From: an uncultured Phascolarctobacterium sp.
Lineage (GTDB): Bacteria > Bacillota > Negativicutes > Acidaminococcales > Acidaminococcaceae
NCBI GenBank assembly: GCA_900552005.1
Contig: URXU01000009.1
Coordinates: 7,317-71,316, forward strand
Length of the DNA stretch: 64,000 bases
Direction of reading: 5' to 3'
Part shown: positions 7,810 to 17,090 of the stretch, one piece after another
Layout of the letters: the number at the start of each line of letters is the position of its first letter
Numbering within the stretch: position 1 is the first letter of the stretch
Made by a program: the position numbers and the translations under genes
The notes under the pieces: generated by a model
Databases searched by the model: none
What the model was told of the DNA's origin: nothing
Seen by the model: only the letters and a program-made list of their open reading frames with translations

Positions 7810-9369
7810 TTATTTCAAAAATTTTCTGATCACAGGCAATTGCCGCAGCTCTTTTTTATCCGCAATTCCTAAAACAGGCAGCAGCACCGCATAAATTATA
7901 GCGGCTGCCATAATAGTCAGGATTGCAGTCAGCGCCTTCAGCGGCAAAACCGCAAGTAAAAAGCCATGCAGATAGTAAGCTGTAACTCCCATTAGCAAGG
8001 CAGCGCAAATAATCTTACCAATCTGTTTCCAGGGAAAACTGATCCCATAACGCTGCAGCACTGCCAGATTCAATAAAGTAGCTACGGCAAAATTAATATT
8101 TGTCGCCCAGGCTGCTCCGGCAATATTAAAGACGGCATCAGTCAATACCCATGCAGCTGCCACCTTAGCCATAATTCCCAGCAGCATATTGAGCATAGGA
8201 ATATTAATAATCCCAATCCCCTGCAAAATGCCCGTTGTAATCTGATGCATGCCCAGAAGCCAGATGGCCGGCCCGGAATGCATAATAGCTGTGGCTGCCT
8301 TGCCTGTTCCGTACAATAAAAGTGAAATAGGTTCGGCAAGTACGCTCATTCCCACAGCCGCCGGTACCGTCAAAAGGCAGCACAGCTTCATGGCGGTGGC
8401 CGCTTTAACCGCAATGCCGGCCCTGTCCTGCAGCACGCTGGCTTCTGAAATGGCCGGTACCAGACTGGTCGCCATGGACATGGTGGGAATAGTCGCCATC
8501 ATCAGCAGCGGCTGCGCCATACCTGCCAGATAGCCGAACAAGGTAGTTGCTTCATCAACGGCAAAGCCGCTGGCAACCAGCCGGTTAGGAACCAGCAGCA
8601 TATCAATACTGCTGCTCACAGGTACCATGATGTTGGCACAGGAAACCGGCAGAGCCAGTAATATCAGCCGTTTAATAATCACAGCGGCACTTTCTTTGAC
8701 TGCATTTATATTAGAAGACTGCAACCGCCAGCGTTTACGGTACCTGCAATAAAAACAGCTTAAAACAATCAGCCCTGTAATACCTCCGGGCACCGCACCA
8801 AAAGCAGCACCAGCCGCCGCATATTCCAAACCATAGGGCAGCAGATAATAGGCTAAAATAACCATGGTCATAACTCTGACCAGCTGCTCTAAAATCTGCG
8901 ATACCGCAGGCGGCGTCATTAGCTGATGCCCCTGGAAAAAGCCACGGAAGCAGGCCAAAATAGTCGAAAAGAAAACTGCCGGCGTCAGTGCAACCAAACC
9001 GTAATAGGCTCTGGCATCACTGATAATCTGATTTTCAATTAACCAGCCGGACGCCATAAACAGCGACCCGGCAAAAATAAATCCAGTGAATGCCATCAAG
9101 CACAGTGAAATTTTAAATACTCTCTGTGCGTTATAATAATCATTCTTAGCCAGCTTTTCTGAAATAATAATAGAAATAGCAATAGGGATACCGGCAGAAG
9201 AAACTGCCAGCAGCAGCAGATAGACCGGATAGGCCATTTGATACAGGCCAATGCCTTCGCCGCCTAATAAACGCGAAAGCAAAATGCGGTTGAACGAGCC
9301 TATGACTTTCACCGTCAAGCCGGCTAAAGTCAAAATAGCTGCACCGCGCAAAAACTTATCACTGCTCAT
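7810..9369 (-). CDS. MOP-superfamily polysaccharide/lipid flippase, SpoVB/YabM-like
   Basis: Integral membrane protein of 519 residues with about 14 hydrophobic segments, in the PST (polysaccharide transporter) branch of the MOP superfamily. It opens with the typical RGAAILTLAGLTVKVIGSFNRILLSRLLGGEGIGLYQMAYPVYLLLLAVSSAG, shown here only to mark residues 7-60. Relatives include SpoVB, YabM and the lipid II flippase MurJ/YtgP; the position between mfd and mazG is that of yabM. A role in moving a lipid-linked wall or envelope precursor is likely, but the substrate cannot be read from the sequence. It lies 48 nt after mfd with AAAGGA before the ATG, so is probably in one transcript with mfd and mazG. 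Confidence 0.88.
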   Translation of the reverse strand: MSSDKFLRGAAILTLAGLTVKVIGSFNRILLSRLLGGEGIGLYQMAYPVYLLLLAVSSAGIPIAISIIISEKLAKNDYYNAQRVFKISLCLMAFTGFIFAGSLFMASGWLIENQIISDARAYYGLVALTPAVFFSTILACFRGFFQGHQLMTPPAVSQILEQLVRVMTMVILAYYLLPYGLEYAAAGAAFGAVPGGITGLIVLSCFYCRYRKRWRLQSSNINAVKESAAVIIKRLILLALPVSCANIMVPVSSSIDMLLVPNRLVASGFAVDEATTLFGYLAGMAQPLLMMATIPTMSMATSLVPAISEASVLQDRAGIAVKAATAMKLCCLLTVPAAVGMSVLAEPISLLLYGTGKAATAIMHSGPAIWLLGMHQITTGILQGIGIINIPMLNMLLGIMAKVAAAWVLTDAVFNIAGAAWATNINFAVATLLNLAVLQRYGISFPWKQIGKIICAALLMGVTAYYLHGFLLAVLPLKALTAILTIMAAAIIYAVLLPVLGIADKKELRQLPVIRKFLK

Positions 9370-9417
9370 GGTCCATTCCTTTCTGCTTTTTACTATTCTA
9401 CAATTATAAATAATTTA

Positions 9418-12400
9418 TTACTGCTTGGCTACCGTTTTTTCCGGCTGCTTGACCAGCAGCGGCAATCTTTTTTCCAGCCATGGCAAACTATTTATCTCCA
9501 GTCCGGCGGTTTTAAAAATCAGCTGAGGCTCCTTGCCATTTTTAAAAGTCATCCGTCCTTGATATTCATTTAAAAGACTCATTAACGCTTCAGAAGCGAC
9601 AACCGCATTTTCGCCGAAGGTAATTCTGATTTCCGATGGCTTCACCGAAATACCGCGTATTTTAATCAGCCGGCATAAGCCGCGCAAGGCGGCAATACGC
9701 CAGAGCATCTCCACCTCTGCCGGCGGATTGCCAAAACGATCAATAATTTCATCCAGCAGATCGGCACGTTCACTGTATTTCATCTCTGCAAAACGGCGAT
9801 ATAATTCCATCTTATAACGCGGATCAGCAATATAGCCGTCAGGAATATAGGCTTCTTCTTCAATCTCCAGTACGGGCTCCGGCTCCGGCGCCGCGCTGTC
9901 CGTACCATTTTTCAGGCGGTTAATGGTCTGTTCCAGCATTTCACAATACGCGGCAAAACCAATGCCGGTAATATGTCCATGCTGCTGCGGTCCCAGCAGA
10001 TTGCCGGCGCCGCGAATTTCCAGATCACGCATGGCGATTTTAAAGCCGGCTCCCAGCTCCGTAAAATCACGAATGGCCTGCAAACGCTTTTCTGCCACTT
10101 CACTCAGAGCCTTATTGGGCTTATAGACAAAATAGGCATAGGCCAGCCTGCTGCTGCGCCCTACACGCCCGCGCATCTGATATAACTGGGACAAGCCGAA
10201 ATTTTCTGCCCCATCAATAATAATGGTATTAGCCAGCGGCACGTCAAGACCGTTTTCGACGATTGTCGTACATAAAAGCACATCACAGCTGCCTTCATAA
10301 AAAGCCACCATGGCATCTTCCAAAGCGTCTTCACTCATCTGGCCGTGAGCAATCTTGATGCTGATGCCCGGTACAAGTTTGCGTAATTTCGCGGCAATGG
10401 TCTCCAAGCCGCTGACACGATTATGAATATAATATATCCGTCCGCCGCGGCGCAGCTCCCGCTCCAGAGCTTCCTTAATCATGCCGTCATTATATTCAGC
10501 GACAAAGGTTTCTACAGGCAGCCTGTCCTCCGGCGGTGATTCAATTACACTCATGTCCCTGCTGCTGACCAAGGCCATATGCAGAGTACGGGGAATCGGC
10601 GTAGCTGATAAAGTCAATACATCAATGCCGGTACGCCATTTTTTGATTTTTTCTTTCTGCGCTACACCAAAGCGCTGCTCTTCATCAATAATCAGCAGAC
10701 CCAAATCATGAAAAATCACATCCGACTGCAATAAACGATGGGTTCCAATCAGTACATCTACCCGTCCTTCTTCCAGTTGGCCTAAAATGGCTTTCTGCTC
10801 TTTGGCTGTACAGAATCTATTCAGCATGGCTACATTAATACCGAAGCTGCCCATGCGTTCCTTAAATGTCAGATAATGCTGCTGCGCCAGCACTGTTGTC
10901 GGTACCATGACCGCAACCTGCTTATTATCCATAACTGCTTTAAAGGCAGCCCTGATGGCCACTTCCGTCTTGCCATAGCCTACGTCACCGCACAGCAAAC
11001 GTTCCATAGGCTGCGGCTTTTCCATATCGGCCTTAATTTCCTTAATGGCCCGCAGCTGATCAGGCGTTTCTTCATAAGGAAATTTATCCTCAAACTCTTT
11101 CTGCCACTGAGTATCCGGCGAAAAAGCATGCCCGGGCATAATCTGCCGCTGGGCATAAAGACGCAGCAATTCCTCTGCCAGCTCCGTAATTGCTTTAGCA
11201 GCCTTGGCCGTAGTGCGCTTCCAATCCGTACCGCCCATTTTCGACAAGCGCGGCACGGCGCCTTCATTGCCCACATACTTATGCAGCATGCCGACCTGTT
11301 CCACAGGCACATACAGCTTGTCATCACCGGCATAGGCAATCAGCAGATAATCACGATGCACACCGTCTACCGCTACATTTTCCACACCAATGTAGCGGCC
11401 AATGCCGTGCACCTTGTGCACAACATAATCCCCTGCTTTAATATCAGAGAAATATTCCAGCTGCCTGCCCTGATGCCTGCTATGCAGACGTTTGCGCTTC
11501 TGCATGCCGAAAATATCACTTTCCGTCAGCAGCAGCCAGTCTTCATCCCAAAAGCGGAAGCCATGATCAAGTTCACCGAACATAACATTTACCTTGCCGG
11601 CATGCAGTCCGTCATCAGCATACACGGCTTCCAGCCCATAATTAACGAGATTATCCGCAAAGCCGCGCGCCTTAATACTGCTGCTGAGCATAATAACTGG
11701 CGTTATATTATCCTGCAGCCAGTTACGCAAATCTTCCTGCAGCATGGAAATATTTTTATTATACGGCGCTACGCCGCGCACAGGAATATTTAATGCCGGC
11801 ACTTCAGGCAAATAGCTATGCGCTAAAGCCGATACCAGCAAAGTTCCCCGCTGACGGCATAATTCCATTAACTGTTCCCGGCTGAAAAGTTCTTCCGTAT
11901 AATCTTTATTTTCTTTATCCAGCTTATCAAGCAAGGCAAAATCTTTTACCGGCTCATCGACAATTAACAAAGTGCTGTCTGCACAATAGTCAAAAACGGA
12001 AGCCGTACAGGCAGTTTCTTCTTTTATTTTCAGCGGCACAATCTTAATTTCGTCAAAGCCCGCAATACTGCGCTGATTTTCCAGATTAAAACTGCGAATT
12101 GCATCAATTTCATCATCAAACCATTCTATTCTCACGGGATTTTGGCTGTTAATGGGATAAATATCCATAATATCGCCGCGCAGACAAAACTGTCCGATCG
12201 CATCAACCTGATCCGTCCGTTCGTAACCGAACTGCAAAAGCTGCTGCAGCAGCTTCTGCTGATCATAGCTGCAGCCCGCCTGCAGCAAAACCTTCTGATC
12301 ATCAAGGCTGCCGGGCTGAAACTGTTTTTGCTGCCAGGCTTCTGCCGTGATGAAAACAATACCTTTTTCCTCACCCTGCAGAAAGCGCAGCGCCGCCGCT

Positions 12401-12714
12401 CTTCCGGCCTGTAATTCCAAGCTTTGCGTATCAGCCTGTACCCGCGGCAAATCTACCGGATACAGTTCCTGCATAGGTACTTCCGGATAAAGATAATTCA
12501 GTTCTCTTCGATAAGCGCGCATTTCTTCACGCGTAGCCACAAAAATTGCCACACTGCCTTGCGCGCCGCAGGCCTGATCAAGGGCAGACAAAAAGACCGA
12601 CTTGTTGCTTCCCGACAACCCGGTTAAAATTACCGTCTGCTTTTGCTGCTGATAAACCGCCGCTTGCTGCACTTGCTGCAAGTTAATCAGTTTATCCGTC
12701 AAAATATTTTTCAT
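9418..12714 (-). CDS. mfd: Transcription-repair coupling factor Mfd
   Basis: Releases RNA polymerase stalled at lesions and recruits UvrA. The 1098 residues show the expected order. First comes an N-terminal UvrB-homology region with the IVFITAEAW and QFCLRGDIMDIYP motifs. An RNA-polymerase-interacting domain (GDYVVHKVHGIGRYIG) precedes the SF2 translocase with Walker A GDVGYGKTEVA and the DEEQRFG box. LSATPIPRTLHM, the TRG motif region (LYQMRGRVGRSSRLAYAY) and a C-terminal D7 domain complete it. Length is slightly below E. coli Mfd. No clear Shine-Dalgarno precedes the ATG at 12712-12714. It heads a run mfd - flippase - mazG. Confidence 0.97.
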   Translation of the reverse strand: MKNILTDKLINLQQVQQAAVYQQQKQTVILTGLSGSNKSVFLSALDQACGAQGSVAIFVATREEMRAYRRELNYLYPEVPMQELYPVDLPRVQADTQSLELQAGRAAALRFLQGEEKGIVFITAEAWQQKQFQPGSLDDQKVLLQAGCSYDQQKLLQQLLQFGYERTDQVDAIGQFCLRGDIMDIYPINSQNPVRIEWFDDEIDAIRSFNLENQRSIAGFDEIKIVPLKIKEETACTASVFDYCADSTLLIVDEPVKDFALLDKLDKENKDYTEELFSREQLMELCRQRGTLLVSALAHSYLPEVPALNIPVRGVAPYNKNISMLQEDLRNWLQDNITPVIMLSSSIKARGFADNLVNYGLEAVYADDGLHAGKVNVMFGELDHGFRFWDEDWLLLTESDIFGMQKRKRLHSRHQGRQLEYFSDIKAGDYVVHKVHGIGRYIGVENVAVDGVHRDYLLIAYAGDDKLYVPVEQVGMLHKYVGNEGAVPRLSKMGGTDWKRTTAKAAKAITELAEELLRLYAQRQIMPGHAFSPDTQWQKEFEDKFPYEETPDQLRAIKEIKADMEKPQPMERLLCGDVGYGKTEVAIRAAFKAVMDNKQVAVMVPTTVLAQQHYLTFKERMGSFGINVAMLNRFCTAKEQKAILGQLEEGRVDVLIGTHRLLQSDVIFHDLGLLIIDEEQRFGVAQKEKIKKWRTGIDVLTLSATPIPRTLHMALVSSRDMSVIESPPEDRLPVETFVAEYNDGMIKEALERELRRGGRIYYIHNRVSGLETIAAKLRKLVPGISIKIAHGQMSEDALEDAMVAFYEGSCDVLLCTTIVENGLDVPLANTIIIDGAENFGLSQLYQMRGRVGRSSRLAYAYFVYKPNKALSEVAEKRLQAIRDFTELGAGFKIAMRDLEIRGAGNLLGPQQHGHITGIGFAAYCEMLEQTINRLKNGTDSAAPEPEPVLEIEEEAYIPDGYIADPRYKMELYRRFAEMKYSERADLLDEIIDRFGNPPAEVEMLWRIAALRGLCRLIKIRGISVKPSEIRITFGENAVVASEALMSLLNEYQGRMTFKNGKEPQLIFKTAGLEINSLPWLEKRLPLLVKQPEKTVAKQ

Positions 12715-12753
12715 AGAGATATCCAGACTTTCATTCTCAATTATTTAAAAAAG

Positions 12754-12782
12754 AAGGGTTTTAGCCGTCAGCTAAAACCCTT
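12754..12782 (-). terminator. Intrinsic terminator after glpX
   Basis: Perfect 12-bp stem (12754-12765 with 12771-12782, loop CGTCA) between glpX and mfd, followed on the minus strand by CTTTTTTAAAT. Confidence 0.9.
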
Positions 12783-12793
12783 GTCAGCATCTT

Positions 12794-13756
12794 TTACAGT
12801 TTTACTGCAAAATCCTTACGGTCAAAGCTATGAATAGCATCAACAAATCTTACAGTACCGGTTTTATATCTGGTAGAGATAGTATGCGTACGTACACCGC
12901 CGCCAAAATAACGCAGGCCGGTAAGCATATTGCAGTTGGTAATAGCTGTTGCAGTAAACATGCAGTCATCGCCTTTTACCAGATCATCCAAAGTTAACAC
13001 TTTGCTGCAGTCGGCAATACCCATTTCCAAGCAGCGTTTTGCCTGTGCTTCATCTTCCGGGCACAGTCTTGCCTGCATGTCGCCGCCCAAGCATTTAATG
13101 GCAACTGCTGCCAGCACGCCTTCGGGAGCGCCGCCGCGGCCAACATACATATGTACGCCAGTACCTTCAATACCGGCATTGACAATGGGGTTAACGTCAC
13201 CATCGCTAATCAGCTGAATGCGGGCACCGGCGCTGCGGATTTCTTCCATGATGCCATAATGACGTTCACGGTCCAGCAATACAACGTTCAAATCAGCAAC
13301 TTCACGATCCAGAGCCTTAGCAACGCGCTGCAGGTTTTCTTTAATAGGAGCATTAATATCAATGCAGCCTTTCGCACGCGGTCCTACAGCAATTTTATCC
13401 ATATACATATCAGGAGCATGGAGCAGGCAGCCTCTGGGAGCAATAGCAATAACAGCAATAGCGCCAGGCTGTCCTTTGGCAACCAGATTAGTACCTTCTA
13501 CAGGGTCTACAGCAATATCTACGGCAGGTCCGCCGGCGCCTACTTCTTCACCGATATAAAGCATCGGCGCTTCATCCATTTCGCCTTCACCGATAACTAC
13601 GGTACCGCTGATATTTACTGTATCAAACATTTTACGCATAGCGTCTACAGCCAGCTGATCGGCACCGTTTTTATCACCGCGGCCTACACTGCGGCCGCAG
13701 GCAATAGCTGCCGCCTCGGTAACACGCACGAATTCCATAGAAAGCTCTCTGTTCAT
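12794..13756 (-). CDS. glpX: Class II fructose-1,6-bisphosphatase GlpX
   Basis: Hydrolyses fructose 1,6-bisphosphate in gluconeogenesis; belongs to the lithium-sensitive metal-dependent phosphatase fold. The 320 residues start with RELSMEFVRVTEAAAIACGR and carry the metal-site motifs VVIGEGEMDEAPML and the DPVEGTNLVAKG block with catalytic Asp/Glu. They end in the substrate loops YVGRGGAPEGVLAA and YFGGGVRTHTIS. Length is normal for the GlpX type. The ATG at 13754-13756 follows AAGGAG by a longish gap of about 11 nt. Single-gene unit with its own promoter and terminator. Confidence 0.96.
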   Translation of the reverse strand: MNRELSMEFVRVTEAAAIACGRSVGRGDKNGADQLAVDAMRKMFDTVNISGTVVIGEGEMDEAPMLYIGEEVGAGGPAVDIAVDPVEGTNLVAKGQPGAIAVIAIAPRGCLLHAPDMYMDKIAVGPRAKGCIDINAPIKENLQRVAKALDREVADLNVVLLDRERHYGIMEEIRSAGARIQLISDGDVNPIVNAGIEGTGVHMYVGRGGAPEGVLAAVAIKCLGGDMQARLCPEDEAQAKRCLEMGIADCSKVLTLDDLVKGDDCMFTATAITNCNMLTGLRYFGGGVRTHTISTRYKTGTVRFVDAIHSFDRKDFAVKL

Positions 13757-13799
13757 TATTTACACCACTCCTTGTGAAATTTTCAGATAGTTCCCTTTT

Positions 13800-13828
13800 A
13801 TTATGACACTTTCAGCATATTTACGCAA
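13800..13828 (-). promoter_or_regulatory. Candidate promoter of glpX
   Basis: Minus strand TTGCGT (13823-13828), 17-bp spacer, CATAAT (13800-13805). The start site would fall near 13793, some 37 nt upstream of the ATG. Confidence 0.5.
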
Positions 13829-13836
13829 CACAAAAA

Positions 13837-14403
13837 CTAAGACAAAAATCTTACTGCCAGCTGAAATACAATCTGCAAAGGAAAAACAAAAACAATATAT
13901 AACAGCAATAAACTAAATAGCACTGTAATAGCCGCCCGCTTGAAATCAAGCAGATACACCACTTCCAGGGAGCGCATCAGCAAATACAGCATCCAGCAAA
14001 AGCCAATAATAAAGATCGCTGCCAAAAGCAGCAAGCCTGTTATTCCAAGTTTTCCGGCCAGCAATGATACGGGCGTAAGAACCAAAAACGGCAGCGTTGT
14101 ATATCCCAAGAGGCAAATCAATCCCTTAGGATCCCCGGCAGCGGTACCGAAAGTTTCCAAAATCCCATGCAGCAAAAACCCGTAAAGAGTTAACGCCGTA
14201 CCCAAAATTACGACTGTGGCAATTATAATGGCAAAACGTACTTCCAGAGGCTGCTCTAAAAGCCAGGAATTAGTTACGACACCGGTAAAAAATCCGGTAC
14301 TCATTGCAAAATACCAGCCGCTGCGCCAAAGACAGGGATGCTTGACCAGCAGCGTCATACCGTTTTTCGTATCGAATAATACATCAAAGGTTTTTCTTCT
14401 CAT
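13837..14403 (-). CDS. Yip1-family integral membrane protein
   Basis: A 188-residue protein with about five hydrophobic helices after a short polar start (RRKTFDVLFDTKNGMTLLVKHP). The layout and the N-terminal pattern fit the Yip1/YIP1-like family of small bacterial membrane proteins, whose molecular role is not established. It follows sppA by 6 nt with GAGAGGTGA before the ATG and is certainly co-transcribed with it. A role in the envelope is inferred only from this neighbour. No catalytic motif is visible. Confidence 0.7.
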   Translation of the reverse strand: MRRKTFDVLFDTKNGMTLLVKHPCLWRSGWYFAMSTGFFTGVVTNSWLLEQPLEVRFAIIIATVVILGTALTLYGFLLHGILETFGTAAGDPKGLICLLGYTTLPFLVLTPVSLLAGKLGITGLLLLAAIFIIGFCWMLYLLMRSLEVVYLLDFKRAAITVLFSLLLLYIVFVFPLQIVFQLAVRFLS

Positions 14404-14409
14404 GAAAAA

Positions 14410-15342
14410 TCACCTCTCAGCACGGGGCGACGCTCCATTTTGTGCAGCTTCAGACAGCTGCTCCAGCAGTTGTCCCTTAATGGTTTTGGCAATTTCGGCG
14501 GATAAAAACACTTCCCAGGGCTGCTGCCTGCTTTTTTCCTTAACAGCCGGCATGCCTTTAATGCCGGCCAATTTACCGGCTTCTGCCAGGGCATCATAAT
14601 AGTTGCCGATTTCATCTACCAAGCCTACATTTTTAGCCTGCAAGCCTGTATAAACGCGGCCATCAGCCAAGGCTTTTACTTTAGCTACATCCATTTTTCT
14701 GCCGGCAGCTACCGTGCCTATAAAATTACCGTAGATTTCATTTACAATATTCTGCAGAATGACTTTTTCTTCCGGCGTCATCGGTCTGTCATTGCTTAAA
14801 ATATCCTTATACGGACCGCTTTTAATTTTCTCGCTGGTAATGCCAATCTTCTTAAACAGTTCTTCCGTATTCATGTAGGGCATATAAACACCGATACTGC
14901 CGGTCAGCGTTGTGGCATTGGCATAAATTTTGTCGCTGCTGCAGGCTGCAATCCAATAAGCAGCTGACGCCCCCGTATTACCCATGGTTGCGACAATCGG
15001 TTTTTTGGTTTCTTCTTTGAAACGTTTTAACTCACGGCTGATTTCTTCTGCTGCCGTAGCACTGCCGCCGCCGGAATCAATACGCAGCACCAGCGCTTTA
15101 ACACTATTATCTGCCGCTGCATCACGAATCTGCTGCATAATACTGCCGCTGGTCACGCCGGCTGTCTGCCCAAAAATATTATCTGATGCCGTACCGCTGA
15201 CAATTGTTCCGTCAATATCAATAACGGCAACCCGATCATGCACTGTTACCGCCTCTTCATTATTATTGCCCTTCAGCAATGAAACAACAAAGCTCAGCAC
15301 AGCCAGTAATAAAACGGCACTTACAAAAAACTTTTTCAGCAT
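14410..15342 (-). CDS. sppA: Signal peptide peptidase SppA
   Basis: Membrane-bound serine protease that degrades cleaved signal peptides and is linked to envelope stress. The 310 residues have an N-terminal anchor (LKKFFVSAVLLLAVLSFVVS). The S49 fold follows: VIDIDGTIVSG, VKALVLRIDSGGGSATAAEEI, and the likely nucleophile Ser in GNTGASAAYWIA. TLTGSIGV and the likely general-base Lys in KSGPYKDILS complete it. The ATG at 15340-15342 is preceded by AGGAGG at ideal spacing. A longer frame to 15387 would run through the pyrG terminator and is rejected. This is the short, single-repeat SppA typical of Gram-positives. Forms an operon with the Yip1 gene. Confidence 0.94.
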   Translation of the reverse strand: MLKKFFVSAVLLLAVLSFVVSLLKGNNNEEAVTVHDRVAVIDIDGTIVSGTASDNIFGQTAGVTSGSIMQQIRDAAADNSVKALVLRIDSGGGSATAAEEISRELKRFKEETKKPIVATMGNTGASAAYWIAACSSDKIYANATTLTGSIGVYMPYMNTEELFKKIGITSEKIKSGPYKDILSNDRPMTPEEKVILQNIVNEIYGNFIGTVAAGRKMDVAKVKALADGRVYTGLQAKNVGLVDEIGNYYDALAEAGKLAGIKGMPAVKEKSRQQPWEVFLSAEIAKTIKGQLLEQLSEAAQNGASPRAER

Positions 15343-15389
15343 GGTCTTCCTCCTGCTAATCAAAATATTTTCTTGGCTGAAAAACAAAA

Positions 15390-15412
15390 GCAGACTGCAT
15401 AATGCAGTCTGC
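15390..15412 (-). terminator. Intrinsic terminator after pyrG
   Basis: A 9-bp stem GCAGACTGC/GCAGTCTGC (15390-15398 with 15404-15412) with the minus-strand tail TTTTGTTTTT, lying 20 nt after the pyrG stop. Confidence 0.9.
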
Positions 15413-15432
15413 CTTGTACTCAGCTTACTGTT

Positions 15433-17049
15433 TTACTTTTGCTCCCGCAAAGCAGCTGCAATAAAGTCACGGAACAGCGGATGGGGATTGGTAGGACGAG
15501 ATTTGAATTCCGGATGGAACTGTGCGCCCAGGAACCAGGGATGAACATCCTGAGGCAGTTCAACAATTTCTACCAGACGTCCGTTCGGCAGGGTACCACC
15601 GATAACCAAACCGTTTTTAATAATTTCCTCACGGAAAGCATTGTTAAATTCATAACGATGACGATGGCGTTCGTAAATCAGTTCTTCACCATATGCCTTT
15701 TGAGTCAGCGTTCCAGGATATACTTTGCAGGGATACAGGCCAAGACGCATGGTACCGCCCATATCTTCCACATCCAGCTGCTCAGCCATCAAATCAATTA
15801 CGGGATATTTGGTATTTTTATCAAATTCGGAACTGTTGGCCTTATCCATGCCGCATTTGTGCCGTGCATATTCGATAACCGCACATTGCATGCCCAGACA
15901 AATACCAAAGAAGGGAATCTTATTTTCACGGGCATACTGGATAGCCTTAATTTTACCTTCAATGCCGCGGTCACCAAATCCGCCTGGTACCAGAATACCG
16001 TCAGCTTCTGCCAAAACTTCGTCCAGGTTAACGTCTTTGCCTTCGATTTCTTCAGCGTTTACCCAGTTAATTTCCAGTTCAGTTTCATTATATACTGCCG
16101 CATGGCGCAAAGATTCGGTAATGCTGATATAAGCATCCTGCAATTCTACATATTTGCCTACTACGGCAATGGTTACCTTATCATCATATTTTTTCAGAAT
16201 GCGGGCAACCATATCATGCCAGCCATCCATATCCTTCGGGCGGTCTTCAACATCCAGTTTTTTCAGTACAATACGGTCAAGTCCCTGCTCTTCCATAAGC
16301 ATTGGCACTTCATAAATACTCTTGGCAGTGAGGTTTTGAATAACGGCATCAGGGTCCACATCGCAGAACATAGCCATTTTTTCGCACATTTCCTTGGAAA
16401 TTTCTTTTTCACTGCGGCAGACAATAATATCTGGAGAAATACCGATGCTGCGCAGTTCCTTAACACTGTGCTGAGTCGGTTTGGTCTTCAGTTCACCGGC
16501 AGCAGAAATATAAGGTACCAGGGTTACATGGATATACAGCACATCATTTTTGCCGACTTCCTTTTTCACCTGTCTGATAGCTTCCAAAAAAGGCAGGCTT
16601 TCAATATCGCCTACCGTACCGCCGATTTCCGTAATAACAAAATCAGCATTGTCCTCACGGCCTACGCGGAAAACTCTTTCTTTGATTTCATTGGTAACAT
16701 GCGGAATAACCTGTACGGTACCGCCAAGATAGTCGCCGCGGCGCTCTTTATTAATAACGGACTGATAAATTTTGCCGGCCGTTACATTGGAACCTTTAGA
16801 AAGATTGATATCAATAAAACGTTCATAATGACCCAAATCAAGGTCAGTTTCTGCGCCATCGTCGGTAACGAATACTTCGCCATGCTGGTAAGGGCTCATG
16901 GTACCGGGATCGACATTGATATACGGATCAAATTTTTGAATAGTAACCTTAAATCCACGGCTCTTCAGCAGACGTCCTAAAGATGCTGCGGTAATACCTT
17001 TGCCCAAAGAAGAAACAACGCCGCCAGTTACAAAAATATATTTTGTCAT
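15433..17049 (-). CDS. pyrG: CTP synthase
   Basis: Makes CTP from UTP, ATP and glutamine. The 538 residues begin TKYIFVTGGVVSSLGKGI, the P-loop of the synthetase domain, followed by DPYINVDPGTMSPYQHGEV. The C-terminal class I amidotransferase has the nucleophile Cys in FGICLGMQ and the His-Glu pair in QFHPEFKSRP. The ATG at 17047-17049 gives the universal family start. An in-frame ATG at 17059-17061 is possible and the ribosome site is ambiguous. The gene lies 41 nt after argS and ends at a strong terminator, so ywiB-argS-pyrG is read as one unit. Confidence 0.97.
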   Translation of the reverse strand: MTKYIFVTGGVVSSLGKGITAASLGRLLKSRGFKVTIQKFDPYINVDPGTMSPYQHGEVFVTDDGAETDLDLGHYERFIDINLSKGSNVTAGKIYQSVINKERRGDYLGGTVQVIPHVTNEIKERVFRVGREDNADFVITEIGGTVGDIESLPFLEAIRQVKKEVGKNDVLYIHVTLVPYISAAGELKTKPTQHSVKELRSIGISPDIIVCRSEKEISKEMCEKMAMFCDVDPDAVIQNLTAKSIYEVPMLMEEQGLDRIVLKKLDVEDRPKDMDGWHDMVARILKKYDDKVTIAVVGKYVELQDAYISITESLRHAAVYNETELEINWVNAEEIEGKDVNLDEVLAEADGILVPGGFGDRGIEGKIKAIQYARENKIPFFGICLGMQCAVIEYARHKCGMDKANSSEFDKNTKYPVIDLMAEQLDVEDMGGTMRLGLYPCKVYPGTLTQKAYGEELIYERHRHRYEFNNAFREEIIKNGLVIGGTLPNGRLVEIVELPQDVHPWFLGAQFHPEFKSRPTNPHPLFRDFIAAALREQK

Positions 17050-17090
17050 TTTAATTCCCATCCCTTTCTCTCTTCAGAATTAAATGATGT

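Noticed and set aside
10876..11793. A 305-codon open frame on the plus strand
   Set aside because: Antisense to mfd, which has all its motifs through this stretch.
15439..16980. A 513-codon open frame on the plus strand
   Set aside because: It is the antisense shadow of pyrG, with no ribosome site and no family resemblance; pyrG is unambiguous.
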